From positions 397,823 to 461,822 of the forward strand of contig RQTK01000152.1 of NCBI GenBank assembly GCA_003991915.1: a stretch of 64,000 nt of DNA. Direction: 5' to 3'. A program made the position numbers and the translations under genes. Shown here piece after piece: positions 34,614 through 46,350 of the stretch; within the stretch, counting starts at the first letter, position 1, and the number at the start of each line of letters is the position of its first letter. Below the pieces are notes generated by a model. That model was not told the DNA's origin, searched no databases, and saw only the letters and a program-made list of their open reading frames with translations. The stretch is from Elysia chlorotica. Taxonomy: Eukaryota > Mollusca > Gastropoda > Plakobranchidae.

Positions 34614-36150
34614 TAATATGCTAATAGTAGCTACTCCAAACTGCCTGACTGGGCCGCCAACAGCGGCGATTGTCTAGTAAAATCGCTTATTTAAACCCCC
34701 TACTGGTGTGTTCCCGTGTTATTTGTCTGTGTTGTGCCATACACCATTGTAATCGGCAAAATCTGCCCTTTTCTTTCATATATATTATGTTTTCATTGAT
34801 TGAGTAGGAAAAAAATAACACGCCTAAATCTACAGGCCATTTTAACGATATCGGGCGCCCAGCGCTATGAATTTTGTCATGATTTTTACCCCATAGTTTT
34901 TAAACCGGCCTCTGGATTACGCCGTACAACACACTGATCCAAAAATAGCACATCTAGACAGACAAAAGGACGATCTTTCGTTTCGTATATAGTAGAAGTT
35001 TGTACGATAACTATAACCAAGAGAAAAATATAAATATTCTAAAGAAACGCCAGATAAAAAGGCATAAAAAAGTAACCTAGGGTTCATTTTCATATCATAT
35101 TAAAGAGCGTTTATTTTTCTTTTAACTGTGAAAATTCGAAACCAATCCGTAAAACGGCGTGGCCCAAAGCGCCATTTAAAAAGCACAACCATAACGAAAC
35201 GCACTACCGAGGAAAGCGGACAGACAGGTGGCTTGGATGCCGAAAAATTACTGCGGACCGCGACTATATTTTGTCCAATAATGCCCACTATAAGTGGATC
35301 AAACCCTTGAAGATGGATACCAAGTTCAGAATCGGTAAGTTTATATGATTAAATGTTACATTTCCTGCAATTTTAAATTAGATTTGCGTGTGTTCTCTGT
35401 CTCAGAAAGATCGATATATCTAGGCCTAATCTAGAAACTAAATATAGAAAAAACATAGAAAAAGAATAAAATAACTCAAATCAACCGTTCTTCAGTGAAC
35501 GCGATTTTAGTTTCCTTCGCAGCTTGATGTCGAATAGCTGTAAACGTACAGACTCAATAAAAGTATAATATGTGTTTAGAAATGGTGATATAGTGAGAAA
35601 ATATGCAATGCAGTAAACAGGGCTATGAAAGAGTATTCAGGAAGTAAGCTCTAATGCTTTCATCAGGATGCCAAGGGAAAGCTGGAGTTTCGGGTGGTTT
35701 GGGATAGCTAGAGGTACGGAGGGGGGTGTTAGTGCCATGAAAGAGGGAGGAATGTGGTGAAAGTGTGTCATGAGTAGGTTATGTGCTGTGTAAGGCTTGC
35801 CTTGATGCCTTAGCCCAGAGAAGTGCGATGTCAGTGAGTTGGGTGTGAGTGAAATATCTTGATGTTCCTCGGAATTATTGTAGAATATTGTTTATAGATT
35901 TTGCGTCAACTTTCAACAACATACAAACACACCTGGTGATATCTAAATTGCAAAAGATTAATTTGAACATTAATCTGGTTGTTTGGATCATTAACTTCGT
36001 GACCTCAAGGCCTCGAAATTAAACAACATTCATACTATTCTTATACGGTTCTCTCAGATACTATATTAGTTTCTACAAAATTGTATCGTTTTTATTTTTT
36101 GTGTAACCATGTTTATTTTATTATAATTATATGTGTAAAATACATGTAAC
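34614..36150. other. Noncoding DNA; one weak candidate first exon
   Basis: No clear gene. At 35313 an ATG with seven codons (MDTKFRI) runs into a consensus donor GTAAGT at 35335. Two frames are open upstream of it. It might be the first exon of a plus-strand gene, but no matching second exon was found. Confidence 0.2.
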
Positions 36151-36215
36151 ATGTCCAAATCGATTTTCCCTCATAGGGACAAATAAAGATTATCTTATCT
36201 TATCTAACATCTACC
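36150..36215 (+). mobile_element. LINE 3' end with a TTATC-type tail
   Basis: CCCTCATAGGGACAAATAAA followed by GATTATCTTATCTTATCT is the usual 3' terminus of CR1/L2-like non-LTR elements, which end in short tandem repeats rather than poly-A. Confidence 0.6.
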
Positions 36216-36244
36216 TACATCCACCTTAATCCATTATCTTATAT

Positions 36245-36680
36245 TATCTTATTTTCACTAGCACTGGAGCTCCTCGGGTAGCAGTTTTATCGACTGTATT
36301 GTTTACACTAGTGAGTGTGCAATTAATAACCAAAGCGATACTCATTTATTGAAATTTGCTGATGACACATCGATCCTAGGGTTAATGAAGCAAATTACAG
36401 ATAAAAAATACGATGTTTTCTCAGTTGGTGTGAAGATTATTACCTATATTTAAAATGTCAATAAATAACAAAAATTGGTTATCGGTTTCAGGAAAAAAAT
36501 AAAACCAATGTCTCCCCTCTTCAGAAAAGGCGAGGGCGTTGAGCAAGTAGACACTTACAAACTTACAAAGTTAAATTGTGTTTCATTTATTTCCTCAAGA
36601 TTGTTTTTAATGTTTGTTGTTGCTATACAATCCCTTTACTCGTCATTTCAAGGTTTAAAAAAATCACGTGCTTGCCTATG
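36245..36680 (+). pseudogene. Decayed non-LTR retrotransposon reverse transcriptase fragment
   Basis: A frame reading LLKFADDTSILGL (the FADD catalytic box of reverse transcriptase) is followed in another frame by LVIGFRKKIKPMSPLF and VEQVDTYK, as in Rex1/CR1-like LINEs. Frame changes and stops between these blocks show the copy is dead. Upstream, TGAPR matches the conserved TGAPQG region. Confidence 0.75.
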
Positions 36681-38500
36681 AACCAAATTTTTTAACATCT
36701 TTTTTTTTTTGGTAGTTGTAGTTTAAAGTGCATGTGCTATTATTTAGTATGTTTATTTCATGTGAAAATAAAACTGTGTGGCAGGACCAGCGCACAAACT
36801 AACATGACACCATTCTTCTTGTCGACTATTTTATCCTGCGTGTGCGTGTGTGTGTGTGCGACGATTGGAATGCGGTGGCGTCGGCGGCGTTTCCATGGTA
36901 TCGGTGCTAATTGTCTGAGTGATAATTGTCTGATCAACCGGACTAAATGAAACAAAAACAAGAGTCCGATATATTGCGTGTGTGCGTGTGTGTCTGACTG
37001 TCTGCACTGATGAGTTAGATCGTTAGTGTGTCTGACTGTCTGTGTCTCTGACGTCACGAATCAAGGGCGACACCAGTGCACTTCCATCTGATTTCTGACT
37101 TTAACTAGACCATTAGGGCATTTTTAAACATGGTGGGAAAAGGCCACGAGTGAAGGATATTTGAAGCAGTTACGTCTCCCAACTTTTCTAATGATGACAT
37201 CAATCAAGGACAAGTCACTAAATTACATGTAGACAATCTGGACTTTGGAAAGTCAACAAAACCAGCCCGGCTATGAGACATTTTTAACATGGTGGGGAAG
37301 GGGCACGGGTGGTAAATTTGGCCTCATTTGCATATCGTAATACAAATAAAAAGAGGGTTGACAGGAGCTTCTTAGTTCTTGACTAGTATTGCTCCTAGAT
37401 GAAATTGGTGCACCTCCTTACTACATGTACTTGTCAGGTGACTGATGTTTTGAATTTGATAATTTTCTACGTGTATAAAATTAAAATTTTTTTTTTTTAC
37501 AAGTAACATGCTTTTTTAAAAGGCTGAAAATGTTTCTATTGATTTTTGCACTAATATTTTGCTTTATGGAAGCTTGAATTTAGAGATTTTTTTCAGTTAA
37601 TAAAAAAAAATCACCCTTTTTGTTTGTTACACAAATAGCACAATATCGCGTTATTTCAAAAGGTCGATATTGATGTTTTTATTGGTGTTTGCATTAATAT
37701 TTTGCTATATTCTGGTTTTAATAGCTTCATATGCTATGGATTAACTAAAATTACTCATCTGAAGATGTTCCAGCATTTTATGTTGATTTTTAAAAAATGG
37801 TCAAATTGACACTTTTCTAAATTTGTATCATTTTATGATTTCTTTGGATCCAATATCATTGCTACCACATCCATATGCTTAGCATTTTCATGGAGAGCTT
37901 GAATTTTCCTTTAATTTGATGTATAATTTATATATACTGGCTTGATGTATGATTTTTAGTGAAATTTTAAAAAATGTCGTAAAATGCAATTTTTTTACCT
38001 CCCTTACCAAATTGTTAAAAAACGAATTTGTGTCATCTTTGAGGTGAATAAAATCCAATACGCATGTCTTGGAATCTTTTGAAAAAAATTGAGCTTGTTA
38101 ACATATATGTAGAGATTGTGTGCAAGAAGAATGATTGCTGTGAGTTAAATACATTTTTTTCTAGGGTGAGCCAAAAATGGCTTACCGCGCTATTGCGCAA
38201 TGCACGCGTTTTTCAGAAACTTTAAAATGCCATAACTTTCTTGAAAATGGGTCTACAACAATAAATTTGGTATCAAAATAATCAGAATCAAAATATCTTT
38301 CCACTGAGATAACTACAAACACCCTAATTCACTTTTGAAAATTTAGTTTGGAGTAGCTACTAACAGTAGCATCTCATTTGCCACGTATATACGTAATACA
38401 AATACAAAGAGGGTTGACAGAAGCTTCTTTGACTAGTATTGCTCCTAGATGAAATTGGTGCACCTCCTTACTACTCCTGTCAGCTCTATGATACATTATG
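36681..38500. other. AT-rich noncoding DNA with a pair of direct repeats
   Basis: 37322-37435 and 38373-38485 share ATACAAATAAAAAGAGGGTT, GACTAGTATTGCTCCTAGAT and GAAATTGGTGCACCTCCTTA, about 1.05 kb apart. A TG-rich tract lies at 36836-37050. The DNA between the repeats is very AT-rich and has no open frames. Confidence 0.6.
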
Positions 38501-38519
38501 AGTTAGCGACCATTCTCTT

Positions 38520-38790
38520 TCAGCGCCATGTGTGTCCGACTTTCCAGAATATCTAAAAGATTTAGTTATACCCTACACACCATCTAGAGCCTTACGCTCA
38601 GCTGGCAAGGACCTCCTAGTGAAACCAAGATATAACTTTAAAAATTTCGGTCTGAGAACCTTTTCTTTCCAAAGCGCAAACCTTTGGAATAACCTTCCTG
38701 ATAAAATGAAACGTGTTAATTCTTCAAATCTAAACTAAAAACACACCTCTTTAAAGTCTCATTTTTAAATTAAAATTCAAACCAATTGAC
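38520..38790 (+). pseudogene. LINE ORF2 C-terminal fragment
   Basis: The frame reads YTPSRALRSAGKDLL and NFGLRTFSFQSANLWNNLPD, the conserved C-terminal tail of CR1/L2-type LINE polymerases (R-S-F-S...A...L-W-N-x-L-P). After VNSS one frameshift restores FKSKLKTHLFKVSFLN and a stop. Only the 3' end is present. Confidence 0.75.
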
Positions 38791-38938
38791 TTCGATGTTG
38801 TAGCTTAGTCGCCCTCTTCTTGTTATTTTTATTTCACACGAGTATTAGTACATAACTTTAAAATCAGTTCTGACCATTTCCGTCATCAATGACGAAATCT
38901 GTACGATCTTTTGAATGAAACTATTGAGGAAGTAAAAC

Positions 38939-38940
38939 AN
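38939..38940. other. Two ambiguous bases (NN)
   Basis: A short N pair just before the U6-derived array begins; probably a join in the assembly. Confidence 1.
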
Positions 38941-39003
38941 NATTACCTTGAACAGTACACTAGACTCACAACATTATGAAGGCTGGGCCAATGAGAGAGT
39001 GCG

Positions 39004-39034
<31 letters not shown>

Positions 39035-39222
39035 ATATATAGGTACTGCTTGAACATTACACTAGACTCACAACATTATGAAAGCTGGGCCAATGAGAGA
39101 GTGCGTGATAATGATCTAATCTTCTCTGTATCGTTCCAATTTTAATACATAGGTACTGCGTGGAAAGTGCACTAGAATCATAACATTATGAAACTGGGCC
39201 AATGAGAGAGCGGGCTGAGCCG

Positions 39223-39253
<31 letters not shown>

Positions 39254-40090
39254 ATATATAGGTACTGCGTGAACAGTACACTAGACTCACTACATTATGA
39301 AGGCTGGGCCAATGAGAGAGTGCGTGCTAATCTTCTCTGTATCGTTCCAATTTAGTATCAGCTTATGTACTGCGTGAACATTACACTAGACTCACAACAT
39401 TATGAAGGCTGGGCCAATGATCGGGCTGATCTTCTCTGTATCGTTCCAATTTTAATATATAGGTACTGCTTGAACAGTACACTAGACTCACAACATTATG
39501 AAGGCTGGGCCAATGAGAGAGTGCGTGCTAATCTTCTCTGTATCGTTCCAATTTAGTATCAGCTTATGTACTGCGTGAACAGTACACTAGACTCACAACA
39601 TTATGAAGGCTGGGCCAATGATCGGGCTGAGCTGTGCTAATCTTCTCTGTATCGTTCCAATTTAGTATAAGCTGAATTTTACTATATAGGTACTGCGTGA
39701 ACAGTACACTAGACTCACAACATTATGAAGGCTGGGCCAATGAGAGAGTGCGTGTTAATCTTCTCTGTATCGTTCCAATTTTAATATATAGGTACTGCGT
39801 GAACATTACACTAGACTCACAACATTATGAAGGCTGGGCCAATGAGAGAGTGCTTGCTTATCTTCTCTGTATCGTTCCAATTTAGTATAAACTGATGTAC
39901 TGCGTGAACAGTACACTAGACTCACAACATTATGAAGGCTGGGCCAATGAGAGAGTGAGCTGTGCTAATCTTCTCTGTATCGTTCCAATTTAGTGTAAAC
40001 TGATGTACTTCGTGAACAGTACACTAGACTCACAACATTATGAAGGCTGGGCCAATGAGAGAGTGCGTGCTAATCTTCTCTGTATCGTTC
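38941..40090 (-). repeat. U6 snRNA-derived tandem array, long-unit half (about 100-120 bp units)
   Basis: About 11 units. Each contains, on the minus strand, AAAATTGGAACGATACAGAG and AAGATTAGCAC, which match the U6 snRNA region spanning the ACAGAGA box (about nucleotides 24-56 of U6), joined to a non-U6 spacer (ACACTAGACTCACAACATTA, TGAAGGCTGGGCCAATGAGA on plus). The repeated 65-codon frames in the plus strand are by-products. Confidence 0.85.
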
Positions 40091-40935
40091 CAATTTAGTA
40101 TACGCTCGCGGGCTGAGCCGTGCTAATCTTCTCTGTATAACCATGGTTCCAATTTAGTATACGCTCGCGGGCTGTGCCGTGCTAATCTTCTCTGTATCGT
40201 TCCAATTTAGTATACGCTCGCGGGCTGAGCCGTGCTAATCTTCTCTGTATAACCATGGTTCCAATTTAGTATACGCTCGCGGGCTGAGCCGTGCTAATCT
40301 TCTCTGTATCGTTCCAATTTAGTATACGCTCGCGGGCTGAGCCGTGCTAATCTTCTCTGTATAACCATGGTTCCAATTTAGTATACGCTCGCGGGCTGAG
40401 CCGTGCTAATCTTCTCTGTATAACCATGGTTCCAATTTAGTATACGCTCGCGGGCTGAGCCGTGCTAATCTTCTCTGTATAACCATGGTTCCAATTTAGT
40501 ATACGCTCGCGGGCTGAGCCGTGCTAATCTTCTCTGTATAACCATGGTTCCAATTTAGTATACGCTCGCGGGCTGAGCAGTGCTAATCTTCTCTGTATCG
40601 TTCCAATTTAGTATACGCTCGCGGGCTGAGCCGTGCTAATCTTCTCTGTATAACCATGGTTCCAATTTAGTATACGCTCGCGGGCTGAGCCGTGCTAATC
40701 TTCTCTGTATCGTTCCAATTTAGTATACGCTCGCGGGCTGAGCCGTGCTAATCTTCTCTGTATCGTTCCAATTTAGTATACGCTCGCGGGCTGAGCCGTG
40801 CTAATCTTCTCTGTATCGTTCCAATTTAGTATACGCTCGCGGGCTGAGCAGTGCTAATCTTCTCTGTATCGTTCCAATTTAGTATACGCTCGCGGGCTGA
40901 GCCGTGCTAATCTTCTCTGTATAACCATGGTTCCA
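40091..40935 (-). repeat. U6 snRNA-derived tandem array, short-unit half (53- and 59-bp units)
   Basis: About 15 units. On the minus strand each reads TATACTAAATTGGAACGATA, CAGAGAAGATTAGCACGGC, then CAGCCCGCGAGCG. The 59-bp form has AACCATGGTT in place of the CG after GGAAC. Both forms keep the ACAGAGA box. The array ends where CCAATT runs into a TTA microsatellite. Confidence 0.9.
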
Positions 40936-40980
<45 letters not shown>

Positions 40981-41004
40981 ATTATTATTATTATTATTAT
41001 TATT
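40936..41004 (+). repeat. (TTA)n microsatellite
   Basis: Starts directly from the CCAATT of the last U6-like unit. Confidence 0.95.
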
Positions 41005-41387
41005 TTTATTGTTCTACTTATCGGTTTCGGTTTTTGATGGGGAATTCTTGTCTTGTCCTGTCCACTTGGTGATTTCTGGGTCTGTTGGTGCTGTACTGCT
41101 TGTTGTTTTTATTTTTGGGTGGTTGTATCTAGATATCCGTGTGATCAGAGTCCAATCTGTCTTGGACTTTATCTGTTCTGCTCCGCGTGGTGTCGGCAGC
41201 TTCTGAAAATATAAAATTGAAAGTTTCGTAAAAGGGTGAAAAAGAGATTTATCTATTGCGAAACTGTTTGGTTACAATACGCGGTGAGGGCTTGAAAGTG
41301 TAAAGTCCTAAGAAGGACTGCCGAGATCGGTGTCGATTATAGGTGTCGATGTGAGATGTATAAACACAAATATATATAGACCTATAA

Positions 41388-41402
41388 TTATTATTATTAT
41401 TA

Positions 41403-41446
<44 letters not shown>

Positions 41447-41447
41447 G
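41388..41447 (+). repeat. (TTA)n microsatellite
   Basis: TTA run with two interruptions. Confidence 0.95.
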
Positions 41448-42804
41448 TTGTTGTTTTTTATTACTAAAAAAACAATTTTTTTTTTAATTTTTTTAAAGGG
41501 CATATACCTTCATAAAAGATACAATGTACAAACAATAGTGTGTATGTCTAAAAAGTTAAATACACATTTTTCTAGTAAATAAAAAATTAAGTTATTCAAC
41601 TTTATTCATGAAAAAGTATTGAAGATTATCGGATAGAATAAGGTTTTTCCTATAATCCCTTACAAAGAAGTTGCAACTTGCAAGTTTCTTCTACGGTAAA
41701 AGGGAAATAAATCGGGAAATACTTTTACACAACAAGCAAGTATGGGTTGTCTCCCTTTTATGACTACAGATAATTTTTTTTTGTATCAGAAATGTTCGAA
41801 ATGAAGAAAACGTTGTGCCATCTGTAACTGGCAAAATGAAAAGATTTCTCTCCAAGTTTAAGAACCTACCTATTTGATTGGGGATAGATAAAAGTTGTAA
41901 ATCCCCTCTTCTCAACCCAAACAATGTTTAAAAAGATTTTTGTTGTTTCCACCAAGTAAACCACCAGAAGTTGAAAGAGAGAAAAAATTGACATAGCTTA
42001 GAAATTTGGGAGAGAAACAAAAAGATGGGGGGGGGGGGGGTGCGAATTAACACTGAGACAAGGAGGAAAATAGAGAACAAAAAAAACTAGACGAAGGGGG
42101 GGAGATAATGCCACAAGAATGAGACATAAGAAAAAGGGGGGTGGAAGAGGAGAGAAAGAGAGACAGACAGACAGAGACATAGATACAGGGAGATACAGAG
42201 AGATAGAGAGGCAAAGAAAGAGAGAGAAATACGAAAAGAATTTTGAACGATAAACCTTTACGAAGAGTTTGTAAGCTCTGCTCGGAACAATAATATCTTG
42301 CAACCCCCTAAAAAACCGAGAGATAAAGAACTCCTTTTTTCTTCCTTTGTTGGTTTATAGAACCATGTCAATCACATTGTAACATTTCTTGCCTACATAT
42401 GTCCTAATTGTATCTCTCCTTGTGATATAAAATAAACTGTGTAACTGTGAAAGAGAGAGAGAGACAGAGAAAGAGAGAGTGAAAGAGGAAGAGGGGAGGA
42501 AGAGGGAGGGTGGGTGTGCAAGTTATGGATGTTTATCATGCTTTATTAATGTTTTCATGTCAATGCAAATTAGTGTCGTCTTAATGCTGATATATCTGAC
42601 CAAAATTTCTCTTGTGGATTGATAAAAGTTTATCTTATCTTATCTTATCACATTATTAAGAAAATATGGCAACTTTTAAACTCAATATAACACAAGTACT
42701 TTAAAAAGACAAGCCTTACATGTTAATTGTACATTAAAAAAGAAAGTTTGACTGTACATGGTACATGTATCATTTATGCCATTTGATCAACTGACTTGAT
42801 CCGC
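41448..42804. other. Noncoding DNA
   Basis: Purine-rich runs at 42020-42230 and 42450-42510. GATAAAAGTTTATCTTATCT near 42621 looks like a LINE 3' end. No gene seen. Confidence 0.4.
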
Positions 42805-43008
42805 ACACAAATTGGTTTCAGTTGGACAGTACATGTATCTTTAACCAAGGCAGAGCACACAAATTGGTTTCAGTTGGACAGTACATGTATCTTTAACCAA
42901 GGCAATGCACACAAATTGGTTTCAGTTGGACAGTACATGTATCTTTAACCAAGGCAATGCACACAAATTGGTTTCAGTTGGACAGTACATGTATCTTTAA
43001 CCAAGGCT
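42805..43008 (+). repeat. 52-bp minisatellite, family A (about four copies)
   Basis: Unit GCACACAAATTGGTTTCAGT, TGGACAGTACATGTATCTTT, AACCAAGGCAAT. A further single copy lies at 43266-43319 beyond family B. Confidence 0.93.
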
Positions 43009-43265
43009 TACGTGTGTTTAACCAAAGTCAACCTGTCATGTACATAGAAATTGGTTCCGTTACGTGTGTTTAACCAAAGTCAACCTGTCATGTACATAGA
43101 AATTGGTTCCGTTACGTGTGTTTAACCAAAGTCAACCTGTCATGTACATAGAAATTGGTTCCGTTACGTGTGTTTAACCAAAGTCAACCTGTCATGTACA
43201 TAGAAATTGGTTCCGTTACGTGTGTTTAACCAAAGTCAACCTGTCATGTACATAGAAATTGGTTG
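43008..43265 (+). repeat. 52-bp minisatellite, family B (about five copies), nested in family A
   Basis: Unit TTACGTGTGTTTAACCAAAG, TCAACCTGTCATGTACATAG, AAATTGGTTCCG, also exactly 52 bp. It shares short words (TTTAACCAA, AAATTGGTT, GTACAT) with family A but in another arrangement. Confidence 0.93.
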
Positions 43266-43594
43266 GCAATGCACACAAATTGGTTTCAGTTGGACAGTAC
43301 ATGTATCTTTAACCAAGGTAGACAGACTCGTAGCAGTAGGGTGTGATCATTTGAGTCAACAACAAAATTAAACCTTTCTGGGTCTCAATATACAATGAAT
43401 ATTTTTCTAAAATTGAATATAGATGAACTTAAAAAAATTTTTTTTTTAAACCAGATAGTGCAATATTCTCCTCTTTAAAACAAACAAATAGCACAAAAAA
43501 ACAGATAGCGCAATATTCTTCTCTTCTATTTTTCAGGGTTAGGAAAAAATGTATGTGTCCCATGTCCCCCACTGGTTAAGTTGATTTCACTGTA

Positions 43595-43695
43595 TAATGT
43601 GACTTGACAGGCTGAGACAGGAGTCCTGGTTTCCCCGCACTTTCTCTGTGTGGCAGCACTTAGAATTGCCAAACAATAGTTGGTACCTTTCCACA
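43595..43695 (+). mobile_element. SINE body and tail fragment
   Basis: GGCTGAGACAGGAGTCCTGG and GTGTGGCAGCACTTAGAATT, without a head. Confidence 0.6.
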
Positions 43696-43884
43696 ATATT
43701 ATACTAGCCTTGGATGACAGACGAGATGACTCATGTGGTAGAGCTTGCTAGTTCACAGAATGGACCAAAATTTTGTCCAACAATCAGACAGAAGTGTTTG
43801 TCATATTTTGTCCCCTACTGGCTGATTCCATGTCAGAAGGCCTATTCTGTCACCGTCTGCGACAGAAGTCCTATTCTTTGCCGC

Positions 43885-44153
43885 AGGACCTAACTGGCTC
43901 AAGAGGTTGAGCGTTGGTCTCCCAATCGGGAGGTCAGTGGTTTGGAACCCGCAATCATTCTAAATGTATTTTTTCTGTATTTTTTCTGATCTCATGCCCT
44001 ACTGCTTGGGTCATTGTCAGTATAATGTGACCAGCTGAGACAGGGGTCCAGGTCTCCCATGTGTGGCACCACATAAAACTGTCAGATGTCAGTTTTGGAC
44101 CCCAACTCCAATACAGCCTATATAGTGCTGACATTGGAAGACAAGCAACCAAA
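43885..44153 (+). mobile_element. SINE head type 2, full length
   Basis: Head AACTGGCTCAAGAGGTTGAG, CTCCCAATCGGGAGGTC, B-box-like GTGGTTTGGAACCC. Common body GTATAATGTGACCAGCTGAG and tail ATATAGTGCTGACATTGGA. The same head as the copy at 22345-22584. Confidence 0.75.
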
Positions 44154-44741
44154 TCGGTGCATAAGCTTCCCCCTAGAAATCTAGGAGAGATTGAACTAAG
44201 ACTAGGACTAGGATTGAACTTCATTTCCTTCAGTCAAAGCACCCAACATAGGGAATGGATCCTCAACATACCAAACATAATAATCAACCTCAGTACAAAA
44301 ATGACTTAAGAATAGGATAGGGGTTAAAATTGTATCATCATTCATATGGACGTTGTAACTTTGCCTCCCCCCCTCCCTCCTTGCCCCTTCCCCCCAAAAA
44401 TGTTTCATGACCAATAAATTTTATTTTCAAACCTGAAAATAGCTATTCAGAAAACAATACATTACATGAAAGTTTTCTTGCTGTGGCACATTTTTGCCAT
44501 TTAAAGAAGTTACGTGCTTCTTACATCACCCAAAACAGTTTTCTTTGACTCAACGTGACAAAATATGGAACATTTCATGAAAATTTATATGTTGGCGTAT
44601 ATAATCGACAAAATTGGAAACTGGTAAAACATTTCTGGAAAAAAATGCCCAAAAGCAAGCTTATTTCGGCCTGTAGAGGCCGCGTTTTGAGAGATAGAGA
44701 CTTCCGAACGGTCCGCGGACATGCTATTTTGACCCAAAATG

Positions 44742-44785
44742 AAAAAAATATGGAACGCTTCACGAATTTGCGTGTCATCCTGCGC
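44742..44785 (-). pseudogene. U6 snRNA 3' half
   Basis: On the minus strand: GCGCAGGATGACACGCAAAT, TCGTGAAGCGTTCCATATTT and more T. This is the 3' 43 or so bases of U6 including the terminal T run, with one A missing from GCGCAAGGATG. The 5' half is absent upstream. The fragment lies inside a plus-strand open frame (44555-44905) that is therefore unlikely to be a protein gene. Confidence 0.85.
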
Positions 44786-45066
44786 CTACGACAGCACCTA
44801 AGTCGTTGTAAATTGGAACAAATTGGAACAAATTGGAACTTCCAATTTCAAATTGGAAAAGCCAAACATGGCCGCCTTTCGATTCATCGACCAAACATGC
44901 TCTAACTGCCTAATTTGAAGATAATGCTGTTAAACAATATGCTGAATCAGCCTAAATAACTCATATTTAGCAACCATAATTATAATTTTGATATCTTACC
45001 TTAAAGAAATCTAAATCGAATCGTGTTTGGACGGTGTCTAGATCGAGCTGAAATTGGAACTTGAAA

Positions 45067-45588
45067 ATGGAGCACATTCCAGCACGGACGTTGTTAATGA
45101 CGCAGCCTGCGAGAATAGTGCGGGGCGCTATTCTCGCAGTCTGTGAGATTTTTCTTAAGCAGCAGATATTTATAATAAATGATAAAATCAAAATAAAGTA
45201 TGATATTAACCCTTTAAAAATTGAAAAATCATGTTTTAACATAAGTGGTAAACTCATGATTACTAAACTTGAACATGGGCACATCACTGTGGATGTAAGT
45301 TTGTCAGCATCACAGGTTACACCCCATGGAATAAAAAAGCCAAAAAATAAAATATTCAGAACATTTGTGGAGACTTACACATGTTCTTTACACTTTAAAA
45401 AAAGAAATTAGAAATAATTACTAACATTAAGTTTCACAATTATATTTCAGACAGGACCTCCTGAATTTAGCAGAAATACTTTAAATGAAGATGATGAGGA
45501 GGCCAAAAAGCTTGTTTTCCACACAAAGGGACCCAGGGGATGCTTGGATAAGGAAGTGTGTAGTGATCAGCTGAGAGCATCTGAGTAG
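45067..45588 (+). CDS. Small two-exon gene of unknown function (exons 45067-45294 and 45451-45588)
   Basis: Exon 1 begins at ATG 45067 (MEHIPARTLLMTQPARIV) and ends at a consensus donor GTAAGT (45295) in phase 0. Exon 2 begins after TATATTTCAG (45450) and reads TGPPEFSRNTLNEDDEEAKK to a TAG at 45586-45588. The predicted protein is 121 residues, basic-hydrophobic at first and acidic near the end, with no signal peptide or membrane segment. Alternating hydrophobic strands (AILAVCEIFL, IFIINDKIKIKYDI, CFNISGKLMI, GHITVD) could form a small beta barrel such as an OB fold, but I cannot assign a family. A 16-bp-stem hairpin sits inside exon 1. Confidence 0.45.
45103..45143. repeat. Strong hairpin within exon 1 of the small gene
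   Basis: CAGCCTGCGAGAATAG (45103-45118), a 9-base loop TGCGGGGCG, then CTATTCTCGCAGTCTG. 15 of 16 stem positions pair. Confidence 0.9.
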
Positions 45589-46247
45589 GTCTTGATCCAC
45601 TGGTATCTAGTCCTGTCAATACAAAGATGTATGTGTAAGGAAATAGAACATACATATAAAAATTATATATAAATCTTCTTTTACACAAAGGAAATTTTGC
45701 TTTAAAAATGTTTTATTTCCTATGTTTAGGATATGAAGATGTGTTGTATTACTCAATGTTAGATCTAGAATCTAACTCTAGATCTAGACTGACTAGAGAC
45801 CACAAGATCCACCAAAACAATCAAATTAATCTCTGTAATCAATCTAATGAATTGTTAACTGTCTCAGACAACAAAAACATACATCTTTTTTCACAATTGC
45901 TCATAAAATAATATTTAATTTATTTACAAAATGTAATTTGATCGAATAAAGTAAAGAAATCGAAACTAGGTCATGAAGCCGGCTGTTTTCCAATCTAAAA
46001 ATAGACATGACTCACGGATCAAGGGAAGTAAGGCTAATACATCGATTTCCAGAAAAATTTATGTGGCTGTGTCCCTTAGACCACAGAGCGTTATATCCAT
46101 CATATCCACCCTTCGTTGAAATTCCTGTGGAATAGGAGAAATTGTTAATGACCACCTCCTTCTTTAAATAATTATTTCCAAAAAGACTAATTTAAAATTG
46201 AGACTCATCAATATCTTTGTTCCTCTAAGGAAAGCGTTATATAAATG

Positions 46248-46350
<103 letters not shown>

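Noticed and set aside
38948-39885. Several similar 62-65 residue frames (NSTLDSQHYEGWANERV...)
   Set aside because: By-product of the U6-derived repeat units; no start or splice context.
44555-44905. 116-residue plus-strand open frame
   Set aside because: It contains the antisense of the U6 3' half and AATTGGAAC repeats, so it is not a conserved protein.
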